Assembly (NCBI RefSeq): GCF_001267405.1
Contig: NZ_CP012369.1
Location: 398,001-462,000, forward strand
Reading direction: 5' to 3'
Source: Moorella thermoacetica
Lineage (GTDB): Bacteria > Bacillota > DSM-521 > Neomoorellales > Neomoorellaceae
DNA length: 64,000 nucleotides
Part shown: positions 40,198 through 48,941 of the stretch, piece by piece
Numbering within the stretch: position 1 is the first letter of the stretch
Layout: the number at the start of each line of letters is the position of its first letter
Notes under the pieces: model-generated
What the model saw: the letters and a program-made list of their open reading frames with translations, nothing else
Databases searched by the model: none
Told to the model about the DNA's origin: nothing
Position numbers and translations under genes: made by a program

Positions 40198-40641
40198 TTA
40201 ACTGTTTTTCCGGGATTGGTAAGCCTGGAGGAGCTTCGGGCCCACCTCCGGGTTATGGCGGCCCACCTGCATCAGGTAGGCGGAAGCGCTACCTTCATAG
40301 TCGAAGTTTTCTCCCAGGAGGGCCAGTTCCAGGGCACGGCGGGTGACGTTAATAACGCATTCCTCTTCGTGGTTGTCGCGGCAGTTCTGGCATTGGTGCA
40401 AAACCTCCGCCAGGGCGTTGATAAGATCCTCCTGGTAGTAGACCCTAAGGTCGTCCTGGGGCACCAGTTCGTGGCCCCGGGGTATGCGGGTGGTGTTCTT
40501 CTGGCGGGCGTAGGCCAGGGCTGTCTGGGCGAAACCAACCAGGCAGCGGGCCCGGTCGCATTTGCCGCACTCACTCTCCGTCTTACAGCAGCGATCGATA
40601 AAGTGTTGCATCTTATCGAGATCAATATTACGGACGGACAT
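40198..40641 (-). CDS. Cys-rich conserved-looking protein of unknown function
   Basis: A 147-aa protein encoded just downstream of the siroheme-type protein, 34 bp apart on the same strand. A longer open frame exists upstream, but ATG at 40641 has GGAGG 8 nt before it. Two cysteine groups stand out: CCKTESECGKCDRARC near residues 15-30 and CQNCRDNHEEEC near 80-92. These could bind a metal or an iron-sulfur cluster. The rest is helical, with no membrane segment or signal. I do not recognise the family; the pairing with a 4Fe-4S redox protein suggests an accessory or electron-transfer partner. Confidence 0.75.
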   Translation of the reverse strand: MSVRNIDLDKMQHFIDRCCKTESECGKCDRARCLVGFAQTALAYARQKNTTRIPRGHELVPQDDLRVYYQEDLINALAEVLHQCQNCRDNHEEECVINVTRRALELALLGENFDYEGSASAYLMQVGRHNPEVGPKLLQAYQSRKNS

Positions 40642-40675
40642 CTTGAAAAACCTCCAATCTGAAATTCCGCCTACC

Positions 40676-41386
40676 TCACAGCCCAGCGAAGGTGAGGAAG
40701 GCGTTGTCTTCCCGGGGCCGGTAGCCTTCAAGGAAGCCCTCCGGCGGCAAGAACGCCTCCAGCCCCACCCGGGCGATGGTGTTGCAGAGGCGCTCCCGGG
40801 GTTCGGCCAGGGCGTCATAGCGTTCAAGGATCCAGGCCAGGAGGTCCTCGACCCCCTTGCCGGTTATGCCGGTGGCAATTCGGGTGGCGTGGATGGGTTT
40901 GCGGCTGCCGCCCCGTCCCCCTAGATAGACGTCGTAGGTATCGTTGCCGGTGGCAATAATGCCGTAGTCGGCACACTGGGGATCGGTGCAGCCCCGGTGG
41001 CATCCGGCCAAGGCGATTTTAAAATCGCAGGGGGTGGGACGGTTCATAAAGCGGTCCTGGAGCACGCCCCCCAGTTCAAAGACATCGCTTAAAGAGCGCT
41101 GGCAGAGGTCTTTGTTGCCGGCGCAGGCTTTGATGTTGCGCACTATTTCGCCAAAGACACCAACCTGTAGGCCCAGGGCGGTAACGCCGGCCCGCAGGTC
41201 TTCCAGCCTGTCTTCCGGAATGATAAAAATCAGGGTCTGGCGGGTCGTCAATTTGCAGTACTGGCAGTCAAGGGCACGAGCCAGGTCGCCAAGGCCGGCC
41301 AGCTGGTCAGGTGTAAGTATACCGCATCTGGCCACGATACCCACGCCCAGGTAGCCGGAGCGCTGTTTAAAAATAGCATCACCCAT
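40676..41386 (-). CDS. Small siroheme/4Fe-4S sulfite-nitrite reductase-like protein
   Basis: A 236-aa protein built from one nitrite/sulfite-reductase ferredoxin-like half-domain and the 4Fe-4S-siroheme region. Motifs include KLTTRQTLIFII near residue 45, the first cysteines in CAGNKDLC near 91, and the second pair in GCHRGC near 131-136. It is much shorter than assimilatory sulfite reductases (about 550 aa) and lacks their second half, like the small sulfite-reductase-type proteins of strict anaerobes. The ATG is preceded by GGAGGTGG. The substrate is unknown; sulfite reduction, nitrite reduction or electron transfer are all open. Confidence 0.85.
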   Translation of the reverse strand: MGDAIFKQRSGYLGVGIVARCGILTPDQLAGLGDLARALDCQYCKLTTRQTLIFIIPEDRLEDLRAGVTALGLQVGVFGEIVRNIKACAGNKDLCQRSLSDVFELGGVLQDRFMNRPTPCDFKIALAGCHRGCTDPQCADYGIIATGNDTYDVYLGGRGGSRKPIHATRIATGITGKGVEDLLAWILERYDALAEPRERLCNTIARVGLEAFLPPEGFLEGYRPREDNAFLTFAGL

Positions 41387-41561
41387 ACTTCCACCTCCAT
41401 TGTTATCAGTAATAATTCTTCATAAGGGCGGGAAATCCTGCTTATAGGGTAAACTTTGGCGGGCCATACTAAAGTGGAAGCCTGAAAGGGAGTCATCCTT
41501 TCCAGGAAGAAGGTAGAGAAGGGGTTTGCCAGGAGATTCTTGCCAAAGGAGGAGAACAAAG

Positions 41562-41717
41562 ATGGGCGCCGATAATGCCCCCCTGAGTTACCGCTGCAGC
41601 CGTTGCGGCAACACCTTTAAAGTCAACCCGGGCAGTCCCAATATTTGCCCGATTTGCGGGTTCAACTGCGGCCCGGACAAGTGCCGGCGGTTGGAGACAT
41701 CCGACGAAGGTTATTAG
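41562..41717 (+). CDS. Small double CxxC zinc-ribbon/rubredoxin-like protein
   Basis: A 51-aa protein with two Cys-x2-Cys knuckles (RCSRCGNTF and CPICGFNC), the arrangement of rubredoxin-like zinc ribbons. The ATG at 41562 has AAAGGAGGAG just upstream, which is why I prefer it to the earlier in-frame start at 41526. It could carry iron (rubredoxin-type electron carrier) or zinc (structural); sequence alone does not decide. It precedes queG by 104 bp and is divergent from the siroheme-type gene. Confidence 0.75.
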   Translation: MGADNAPLSYRCSRCGNTFKVNPGSPNICPICGFNCGPDKCRRLETSDEGY

Positions 41718-41821
41718 GTTATAACCAAGAAAATTTTGGGCTGGCACTTGTTCACAGCGAGGACCAAACAAACCCAGCCAGGAAAAGGGGCATTTTCAAA
41801 GTAAAAAGGGGGACCGGGGGA

Positions 41822-42982
41822 GTGGGCTCCACAAAGCTAACAAAGGAGCTGAAGGAATGGGCCGCGGCGCGGGGCCTGGTACTGGGAGTGGCCCCGGTCC
41901 GGCCCTTTGAACGTGGCCGGCAGGCCCTGGCTTGGCTGGCCCGCCGGGGGCTGGCCACACCCTTTGCTACCGGCCGGCCGGAAGAGCGCTACCGTCCGGA
42001 CCTCCTTTATCCGGCAGCCCGTTCCCTGATCGTGGTGGCCAGGCCCCACCCACAGCCGGTCCGGCCACCGGGCCCCGGGGAGGGGCGCATCGCCCGCTAC
42101 GCCCTGGGACCGGATTACCACCTTGAGCTCCGGGCCAGCCTGGAAGCTCTGGCCGGAATGCTGCAGCGGGCCGGTGCCAGGCTCACAGCCGTCCAGGTGG
42201 ACAACGGCCCCCTCCTGGAGCGAGAGGCCGCTTACCTGGCCGGCCTGGGCTATTACGGTGCCAGCTGCAACCTGATTATCCCGGGCCTGGGCACGGGCTG
42301 CGCCCTGGGACTCCTCATCACTGACCTGGAGCTGGAGGCGGGCCAACCCCTGACTCAGGCCACCTGCCGCAACTGTGGCCGCTGCCTGGCGGCCTGCCCC
42401 ACAGGCGCCCTGGTGGCCCCCGGCCGCTTACACCCGGAGCTTTGCCTCTCTTACCTGACCCAGAAACGGGGGGTGATTCCGGTAGAATTACGCCCGGCCC
42501 TGGGCCGGCACATCTGGGGGTGTGACGCCTGCCAGGAGGTCTGCCCGGAGAATCGGGCGGAATTCTCCCCGGCGGACCAGGGGGCGTCCCGGGCGGGGCC
42601 GGATGGTCAGTGGCAGGGGCCCGGCAGGGACCTGCCAGATGGCGGTACAGGAACCGGCCTCATCTACCCCGAACTGGCGACGATCATCACCATGGATAAG
42701 GCCGGTTTTAACCGCGTCTTCGGTGGGACGGCCCTGGCCTGGCGGGGGAAAACCCTCCTCCAGCGTAACGCGGCCATTGCCCTGGGAAACCTGGGCGACG
42801 CCCGGGCCCTGGGACCTCTGCAGCAAGCCCTCCGCGCTCCGGCGGCCGTCCTCCGGGGTCACGCCGCCTGGGCCCTGGGCCGCCTGGGGCCGCCCGCCCG
42901 GCCGGCCCTGGCTGTAGCCCTGGCTACCGAGACAGATCCCTGGGTCCGCCGGGAGATCAGGACGGCCCTGGACAGCTGCTGA
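41822..42982 (+). CDS. queG: Epoxyqueuosine reductase QueG with HEAT-type C-terminus
   Basis: Cobalamin- and iron-sulfur-dependent reductase for the last step of queuosine synthesis in tRNA (386 aa from the chosen start). The two 4Fe-4S motifs are CRNCGRCLAACPTGA near residue 182 and CDACQEVCPEN near 235. YYGASCNLIIPGLGTG belongs to the B12-binding part. The C-terminus (LLQRNAAIALGNLGDARAL onward) is a pair of HEAT-like repeats. A Gly/Pro/Asp-rich insert (about 42,566-42,660) follows the second cluster motif. The open frame extends upstream, but the GTG at 41822 gives normal QueG length and has a G-rich site before it. Confidence 0.88.
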   Translation: MGSTKLTKELKEWAAARGLVLGVAPVRPFERGRQALAWLARRGLATPFATGRPEERYRPDLLYPAARSLIVVARPHPQPVRPPGPGEGRIARYALGPDYHLELRASLEALAGMLQRAGARLTAVQVDNGPLLEREAAYLAGLGYYGASCNLIIPGLGTGCALGLLITDLELEAGQPLTQATCRNCGRCLAACPTGALVAPGRLHPELCLSYLTQKRGVIPVELRPALGRHIWGCDACQEVCPENRAEFSPADQGASRAGPDGQWQGPGRDLPDGGTGTGLIYPELATIITMDKAGFNRVFGGTALAWRGKTLLQRNAAIALGNLGDARALGPLQQALRAPAAVLRGHAAWALGRLGPPARPALAVALATETDPWVRREIRTALDSC

Positions 42983-43015
42983 GGGCCGGGGTGAACCCGG
43001 GCGGTGAGCCATAAA

Positions 43016-43046
43016 AAACCCCCGGTAGAGGGTCTGCCGGGGGTTT
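43016..43046. terminator. Bidirectional terminator between queG and the isomerase gene
   Basis: AAACCCCCGG (43016-43025) pairs perfectly with CCGGGGGTTT (43037-43046), flanked by A/T-runs on both sides. It serves two convergent genes. Confidence 0.85.
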
Positions 43047-43066
43047 GCTATTTTTGCGGGTCTTTT

Positions 43067-43801
43067 TTACTTCAGAATTTTAAAGGCTTCGGGTTCGGCG
43101 ATAAAGGCCTCGTAGAGGGATTTATTCTTCACGGCGCTGACGGGCTGGGTGAGGCTGGGGGCAGCCACCAGCTTCAGGGCAACGGAGTTCTGGTAACGGG
43201 GATTTTTGACGAAGTCGCCTTTGCTGTCCTCGCCCTCCAGGTAGTAATAGGCAGCACCGCGTTTCTCCCGGAAGGGGCCGTACAGGGAAGAGAAGTGGCT
43301 CTCAATGAGATTGGCCATGACCAGGGGCTTGTTGCCGGGATTGATGGTTACATGGCCGTAGGCAGGGGGAATAAAGACTTTATCGCCCTTTTTAGCTTCA
43401 ATGGCCATGACTTCTTCCACGTCGCCGCTGCGGTTGTTCTTCTGGAAGAGGTAAATGGCCTCGCCATCGAGAACCTCGTAGTATTCGGGATAGGTCTCGG
43501 AAGAGTGAGGCTTCAAGGGATGAAAATGGCCCACGGTTTTAATGTATTCTTTGCCAATGGTACCGGGCAGGATGACGGTGATATCATAGCGGATATCGTG
43601 CTGTTGGTAGAGTTCCCGGTCGTTTTCCAGGCAAACGCCCCGGTACATATAGTAGAGGGGCCGGTCACTGGGAGGGACATCAGCATATAATACCGGTAAA
43701 GCATCGGCCAGGCGCCGGACGTCTGGTTCCGGGGCCAGTACCCCGGCGGCAAAGGTTAACAGGCCGTTTGATTCCACTGTGAAATGCTTGCCTAAAATCA
43801 T
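43067..43801 (-). CDS. Cupin-type glucose-6-phosphate isomerase
   Basis: Metal-dependent phosphoglucose isomerase of the cupin type first known from archaea, interconverting glucose-6-phosphate and fructose-6-phosphate. The cupin metal motif is GHFHPLKPHSSETYPE near residues 123-138, with the second half VFIPPAYGHVTINPG near 180. The preceding DIRYDITVILPG and the later NLIESHFSSLYGPF fit the family. An ATG at 43801 with AAGGAGG 9 nt upstream is preferred over the longer frame to 43837. About 244 aa. Its presence in place of the usual PGI fold suggests ancient transfer, though this type occurs in other thermophilic Bacillota. Confidence 0.85.
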   Translation of the reverse strand: MILGKHFTVESNGLLTFAAGVLAPEPDVRRLADALPVLYADVPPSDRPLYYMYRGVCLENDRELYQQHDIRYDITVILPGTIGKEYIKTVGHFHPLKPHSSETYPEYYEVLDGEAIYLFQKNNRSGDVEEVMAIEAKKGDKVFIPPAYGHVTINPGNKPLVMANLIESHFSSLYGPFREKRGAAYYYLEGEDSKGDFVKNPRYQNSVALKLVAAPSLTQPVSAVKNKSLYEAFIAEPEAFKILK

Positions 43802-43852
43802 GGAGGCTGACCTCCTTGAAAGATTTTTCTTTTCCATTATAACCTAATGGTA

Positions 43853-43876
43853 CCGAAAAACAACCCTTTCCGGGTT
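43853..43876 (-). terminator. Short terminator for the minus-strand gene at 43,888
   Basis: On the minus strand AACCC-GGAAA-GGGTT is followed by GTTTTT, 12 bp past the stop codon. The stem is only 5 bp, so efficiency is uncertain. Confidence 0.55.
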
Positions 43877-43887
43877 CTGAAACTGGC

Positions 43888-44262
43888 TCAAACTTGTTTT
43901 TGGCCGTACATTTCCCGGAAGATTTTAGTTATAACCCTCTTTTCCTCCTCGTCAAAGAGGCGGGTAATAGTGAATTCCACCACCGTGGTCAGGGAACCGT
44001 CCGGTAACTCGTAGATTTCCGATTTAACTATACGGCCATAACCCAGGACTTCTTCGCTTTTAGTCACAATAAGGGCTTCCATGCCCACGGGGTGGGCCAG
44101 TTTATGGCCCTGGCGGAAAAAGCCCAGGATGATATTGCCGCTACTGCGTTTCCACAACAGTAGGTTTTCCCCGTCCCCTTTTTGCTCGCCGGGTTCCTGG
44201 GGCAGTTCGTCTACGGGAAGGCGGATCAGCCAGGTAAACTCGTATTTATACCCCACACCCAT
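43888..44262 (-). CDS. Small conserved-looking protein of unknown function
   Basis: A 124-aa soluble protein, divergent from prkA. It starts MGVGYKYEFTWLIRLP and ends with a helix (EEEKRVITKIFREMY). No membrane segment, Cys pair or recognisable catalytic motif is seen; alternating beta strands (IVKSEIYELPDGSLTTVVEF in part) suggest a compact alpha/beta fold. The ATG at 44262 has GAGGTG directly before it; a GTG two codons later would have better spacing. A still longer frame to 44301 lacks a ribosome site. Position between the isomerase and prkA gives no firm hint. Confidence 0.6.
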   Translation of the reverse strand: MGVGYKYEFTWLIRLPVDELPQEPGEQKGDGENLLLWKRSSGNIILGFFRQGHKLAHPVGMEALIVTKSEEVLGYGRIVKSEIYELPDGSLTTVVEFTITRLFDEEEKRVITKIFREMYGQKQV

Positions 44263-44423
44263 CACCTCGCCGATATTTTTTGCCGATGCAACTATTATCA
44301 TTCGGCCTTTCTTCTGTTTTTCCTGCTTCTGTCAGTTCCCTTCTTTTTCGGGGCACTCCTTCATATTATATAATACTCCCGCTTATTACAGCCTGTATTT
44401 TTACCGGGAAGGAGGAAGAGCCG

Positions 44424-46316
44424 GTGGAGATATTGCAACGGTTGGAGAAATACCGCCAGGAAGCCAGGAAGCTTCACTGGGAAGGGACTTTTGCTGAGTA
44501 TTTAAAAATGGTGATAGCCAATCCCAAACTGGCGCGGCTCGCCCATGCCCGTATATATGACATGATTGCCGGTTACGGGGTGGAGGAGATCGATGGGGTT
44601 AAGCACTACCGGTTCTTTGAAGGGGAGATCTTTGGGCTGGAGCGAACCCTGGAAAAACTGGTGGAGGAGTATTTCCATTCCGCAGCCAGGCGCCTGGACG
44701 TACGCAAGCGGATCCTGCTCCTTATGGGTCCGGTCAGCGGGGGTAAGTCGACCATTGTAACTATGTTAAAACGGGGCCTGGAGAAATACAGCCAGACCGA
44801 CGCCGGCGCCCTCTATGCCATTAAGGGCTGCCCCATGCATGAAGAGCCCCTGCACCTGATTCCCCGAGAACTGCGGCCCGAGTTACAAAAGGAATATGGT
44901 ATTTATATCGAAGGCAACCTGTGTCCCGTTTGCCAGTTAATGGTTGAAGAGAAATATGAAGGCCGGGTAGAAGAGGTCCCGGTGGAACGCATCATCCTTT
45001 CCGAGGAAAAGCGGGTCGGTATCGGCACCTTCAGTCCCTCGGACCCTAAATCCCAGGATATTGCCGAACTCACCGGTAGTATCGACTTCTCAACCATCGC
45101 CGAGTACGGTTCCGAGTCCGACCCCCGGGCCTACCGTTTTGACGGGGAACTCAATAAGGCCAACCGGGGAATGATGGAGTTCCAGGAAATGCTGAAATGC
45201 GATGAAAAATTCCTTTATAACCTCCTCAGCCTTTCCCAGGAGGGCAATTTCAAGGCCGGCCGCTTTGCCTTGATCTCAGCCGACGAGATGATCATTGCCC
45301 ACACCAACGAAGCGGAGTACCGGGCCTTTATCAGCAACCCCAAGAACGAGGCCCTGCAGTCCCGCATCATGGTCATTCCCATCCCCTATAACCTGAAGGT
45401 CAGGGAAGAGGTCAAGATCTACCAGAAGCTCATTCGCCAGAGTGATATCGACGTTCATATCGCTCCCTATGCCCTCCAGGCGGCCGCCATCTTCTCCATC
45501 CTCTCGCGCCTGAAGGAATCCAAGAAGCAGGGCATGGACCTGTTAAAGAAGATGAAACTCTATGACGGCGAAGATGTGGAGGGCTTCAAGCAAAAGGACG
45601 TTCTGGAGCTGATGAACGAGGCCGAGGCCGAGGGTATGAGCGGCGTCGACCCCCGCTACGTCATCAACCGTATCTCCAGCGCCCTCATTACCGCCGACAC
45701 CCGCTGCATCAACGCCCTGGACATCCTGCGGGCTTTAAAGGACGGCCTGGACCAGCACCCCTCCATAACCAGGGAAGAGAAGGAGCGCCTCATCAATTTT
45801 ATCGCCATGGCGCGCCAGGAATACGACGAGTACGCCAAAAAGGAAGTCCAGCGGGCCTTCGTCTATTCCTACGAAGAATCCGCCCGGGCCCTCTTCAACA
45901 ACTACCTGGATAACGTCGAGGCCTTTGTCAATAAAACCAAGGTTCGCGACCCCATCACCGACGAGGAACTGGACCCCGATGAAAAGCTCATGCGTTCCAT
46001 TGAGGAGCAGATCGGCGTCACCGAGAATGCCAAAAAGTCCTTCCGGGAGGAGATTCTCATCCGCCTCTCGTCCTACGCCCGCAAGGGGAAGACCTTTGAT
46101 TTCAATTCCCACGAGCGCCTGCGGGAGGCCATCGAGAAGAAGCTCTTCGCCGACATGAAGGATATCGTCAAGATAACTACCTCTACCCGTACGCCGGATC
46201 CGGAGCAGCTGAAACGCATTAACGCCGTCATCGACCGCCTGATTTCCCAGCACGGTTATTGCCCGATCTGCGCCAACGAACTCTTGAAATACACCGGCAG
46301 CCTGTTGAACCGTTAA
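44424..46316 (+). CDS. prkA: PrkA AAA serine protein kinase/protease-like protein
   Basis: PrkA (630 aa), a AAA+ protein with a PrkA C-terminal domain, associated with sporulation and stress in Bacillota and reported both as a kinase and as a Lon-like protease. Walker A is GPVSGGKST near residue 102. The region EEPLHLIPRELR, CPVCQLMVEEKYEG and RGMMEFQEMLKCDEKFLYNLL are diagnostic. The GTG at 44424 has AAGGAGGA 7 nt upstream and gives the family length; the open frame beyond it to 44280 is not needed. It is the first gene of the prkA-yhbH-spoVR operon. Confidence 0.95.
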   Translation: MEILQRLEKYRQEARKLHWEGTFAEYLKMVIANPKLARLAHARIYDMIAGYGVEEIDGVKHYRFFEGEIFGLERTLEKLVEEYFHSAARRLDVRKRILLLMGPVSGGKSTIVTMLKRGLEKYSQTDAGALYAIKGCPMHEEPLHLIPRELRPELQKEYGIYIEGNLCPVCQLMVEEKYEGRVEEVPVERIILSEEKRVGIGTFSPSDPKSQDIAELTGSIDFSTIAEYGSESDPRAYRFDGELNKANRGMMEFQEMLKCDEKFLYNLLSLSQEGNFKAGRFALISADEMIIAHTNEAEYRAFISNPKNEALQSRIMVIPIPYNLKVREEVKIYQKLIRQSDIDVHIAPYALQAAAIFSILSRLKESKKQGMDLLKKMKLYDGEDVEGFKQKDVLELMNEAEAEGMSGVDPRYVINRISSALITADTRCINALDILRALKDGLDQHPSITREEKERLINFIAMARQEYDEYAKKEVQRAFVYSYEESARALFNNYLDNVEAFVNKTKVRDPITDEELDPDEKLMRSIEEQIGVTENAKKSFREEILIRLSSYARKGKTFDFNSHERLREAIEKKLFADMKDIVKITTSTRTPDPEQLKRINAVIDRLISQHGYCPICANELLKYTGSLLNR

Positions 46317-46333
46317 AGGGGAGGTGAGGTCCG

Positions 46334-47497
46334 ATGCCGGTGGAGTACAACCTTTCCCGGGAAGACTGGTCCCTGCACCGCAAGGGTTACCTTGATCAGC
46401 AGCGGCACCAGGAAAAGGTCCGGGAAGCCATTAAAAAAAACCTGCCTCACATCATAGCTGAAGAGAGTATCATCATGGGCCGGGGTAAAAAGGTGGTCCG
46501 GGTGCCCATCCGCAGCCTGGAGGAGTATCACTTCCGCTTTAACTACAACCAGGGGCAGCATGCCGGCCAGGGCAGCGGCGGTACTCGGAAGGGGACCGTT
46601 ATTGGCCGTGAGGTCATCGAAGGCGCTGGCGGGGGGGCCGGGGCCGGCGACGAACCGGGGATGGATTACTATGAGGCCGAGGTCACCCTGGAAGAGGTCC
46701 AGGAGATGCTCTTCCGGGACCTGGAGCTTCCCAACCTCCGGGAGAAAAAGAAACCGGTGATGGCTTCCCCCGCTTATGAGTTTCGCGACGTGCGCCGCAA
46801 GGGCCTCATGGGCAACCTGGATAAAAAACGTACCCTCCTGGAAAACCTCAAGCGTAACGCCATGAAGGGCAAGCTGGCCATCGGCGGTATTACGCCGGAG
46901 GACCTGCGCTTTAAAACCTGGGAGGAGAAGATCCGCTACGAGACCAGCGCCGTAGTCCTGGCCATGATGGATACCTCCGGCTCCATGGGGACATATGAGA
47001 AGTATATCGCCCGCACCTTCTTCTTCTGGATGGTGCGTTTCCTGCGCAGCAGGTACCAGCAGGTGGAACTGGTCTTTATCGCCCACCATACCCAGGCCCG
47101 CGAGGTAACGGAGGAAGAGTTCTTCGCCAAGGGTGAGAGCGGCGGTACCCGCTGCTCCTCGGCCTACCGCCTGGCCCTGGAGATCATCGACCGGCGCTAT
47201 CCACCGGCGGATTACAATATCTACCCCTTCCATTTTACCGACGGCGACAACCTCCCCAGCGACAATGAGGCCTGCCTGGAGGCTGTCCAGGAACTCCTGC
47301 CCAGGGTCAACCTCCTGGGTTACGGGGAGATTGTCAATCCCTATTACCGTACCAGCACCCTGATGAATGTCCTCAAGCGCATCAAGGACGACCGCCTGGT
47401 GACGGTGGCGGTCAAGGATAAGAGCGAGGTCTACCAGGCTCTGCGGCAATTCTTTGCCGGGTCAAAAGGGGGAGAAGCTGGTGGAACAAGAATTTAA
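46334..47497 (+). CDS. yhbH: Sporulation protein YhbH (VWA-like, DUF444)
   Basis: YhbH/YeaH-type protein (387 aa) required for efficient sporulation in Bacillus. The N-terminus LSREDWSLHRKGYLDQQRHQ is typical. The von Willebrand A-like domain has the metal site MMDTSGSMG near residue 212, with SGGTRCSSAYRLALEI and FHFTDGDN as later parts. A short Gly-rich stretch (GGGAGAGDEPG) near residue 96 is an unusual loop. The ATG follows GGGGAGGTGAGG. Its 3' end overlaps the spoVR start by 17 bp. Confidence 0.95.
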   Translation: MPVEYNLSREDWSLHRKGYLDQQRHQEKVREAIKKNLPHIIAEESIIMGRGKKVVRVPIRSLEEYHFRFNYNQGQHAGQGSGGTRKGTVIGREVIEGAGGGAGAGDEPGMDYYEAEVTLEEVQEMLFRDLELPNLREKKKPVMASPAYEFRDVRRKGLMGNLDKKRTLLENLKRNAMKGKLAIGGITPEDLRFKTWEEKIRYETSAVVLAMMDTSGSMGTYEKYIARTFFFWMVRFLRSRYQQVELVFIAHHTQAREVTEEEFFAKGESGGTRCSSAYRLALEIIDRRYPPADYNIYPFHFTDGDNLPSDNEACLEAVQELLPRVNLLGYGEIVNPYYRTSTLMNVLKRIKDDRLVTVAVKDKSEVYQALRQFFAGSKGGEAGGTRI

Positions 47498-48881
47498 AAC
47501 CATCGCCCAGGCTATTGAAACCATCCACGACCAGGCCAGGAAATTCGGCCTGGACTTTTTTCCGGTCTACTTCGAGCTCTGCCCGGCTGACGTCCTCTAT
47601 GCCTTCGGCGCTTACGGTATGCCCACCAGGTTCGCCCACTGGACCTTCGGGAAACACTTTTATAAAATGAAGCTCCAGTACGACTTTAACCTCAGCCGTA
47701 TCTACGAACTGGTCATCAACTCCAACCCGTGTTATGCCTTTCTCCTGGAGGGCAATGACCTCATCCAGAATAAACTGGTCATTGCCCATGTTTTCGCCCA
47801 CAGCGATTTCTTTAAAAACAACATCTATTTTACCGCCACCTCCCGCCAGATGGTGGAGACCATGGCCGTTCACGCCGCCAAGATCCGGGAATACGAATTC
47901 AAGTACGGTCACCGGGAGGTGGAGATCTTTCTCGATGCCGTGCTGGCCATCCAGGAGCATATTGAACCCCCGGGCCCCTTCGGATATAAAGAAGAAGAGA
48001 ATGAAGAAAATGAGGATACCAGGCCGCACCGCCGGGAGACGCCCTACGACGACCTCTGGATCCTGGACGGCAGACCGAAGGAACCCCCGCCGGAACGCAA
48101 CTGCAAAATACCACCCCGGCCTACCAAGGACATGGTCGGTTTTATCATGGCGAACAGCCCCGAACTGGAGGACTGGCAGCGGGAGGTCATGGCCATGATT
48201 CGCGAGGAGATGCAGTACTTCTGGCCCCAGATGGAGACCAAGATCATCAACGAGGGCTGGGCCGCTTACTGGCATGCCCGGATTATCCGGGAACTGGATC
48301 TGACCCCGGCCGAAACTGTTGATTTTGCCCGCCTGCACGCAAGCGTTCTTCAACCGGGCTACCGGCAGATCAACCCCTACCTGGTTGGCAGCAAGATCTT
48401 TGAGGACATTGAGAAGCGCTGGGAAAACCCCAGCCAGGAGGAGCGGGAACGCTACGGCCGTACGGGAGGAGAGGGCCGCTCCAAGATTTTTGAGGTCCGC
48501 TCCTGCGAGAATGACATTTCCTTCCTGCGTAATTATCTGACCAGGGAACTGGTCGAGGAATTGGATCTGTACCTCTACCAGAAGGTCGGCTCCGAATGGG
48601 TGGTGGTGGAAAAGGATTGGGAAAAGGTCCGGGACGGCCTGGTGAGCCGCCTGATTAATTGCGGTTACCCGTACATCGTTGTGGAGGATGCCGACTACCA
48701 GCGCCGGGGCGAACTCTACCTTAAACACCGCTACGAAGGCCTGGAACTGGATGTCTCTTACCTGGAAAAAACCCTGCCCCACGTCTACCTCCTCTGGGGC
48801 CGGCCCGTCCACCTGGAGACCATCATCGACGGCAAAACAACTGTTTTTAGCTATGATGGCAAGAAAAATTGCCGGCGCTAA
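47481..48881 (+). CDS. spoVR: Stage V sporulation protein R
   Basis: SpoVR (466 aa), needed for spore cortex formation in Bacillus and conserved beside prkA and yhbH in many bacteria. Conserved blocks are FPVYFELCPADVLYAFGAYGMPTRF (quoted as ELCPADVLYAFGAYGMPTRF), HVFAHSDFFKNN with His-x3-His-type residues and NEGWAAYWHARI near residue 256, which together resemble a metal-binding core. The GTG at 47481 has GGGGGAG upstream; the open frame starts slightly earlier but lacks a site. A terminator follows within the stop region. Confidence 0.95.
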   Translation: MEQEFKTIAQAIETIHDQARKFGLDFFPVYFELCPADVLYAFGAYGMPTRFAHWTFGKHFYKMKLQYDFNLSRIYELVINSNPCYAFLLEGNDLIQNKLVIAHVFAHSDFFKNNIYFTATSRQMVETMAVHAAKIREYEFKYGHREVEIFLDAVLAIQEHIEPPGPFGYKEEENEENEDTRPHRRETPYDDLWILDGRPKEPPPERNCKIPPRPTKDMVGFIMANSPELEDWQREVMAMIREEMQYFWPQMETKIINEGWAAYWHARIIRELDLTPAETVDFARLHASVLQPGYRQINPYLVGSKIFEDIEKRWENPSQEERERYGRTGGEGRSKIFEVRSCENDISFLRNYLTRELVEELDLYLYQKVGSEWVVVEKDWEKVRDGLVSRLINCGYPYIVVEDADYQRRGELYLKHRYEGLELDVSYLEKTLPHVYLLWGRPVHLETIIDGKTTVFSYDGKKNCRR

Positions 48882-48900
48882 AATTTAGCACCGGCTTTTT
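48871..48900 (+). terminator. Terminator of the prkA-yhbH-spoVR operon
   Basis: GCCGGCGCTAAA pairs with TTTAGCACCGGC with one mismatch, followed by TTTTT. The left arm overlaps the spoVR stop codon. Confidence 0.85.
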
Positions 48901-48941
48901 AGCAGGAATTCCCTCGCTGGTGTGGAATTATCTATATCCAT

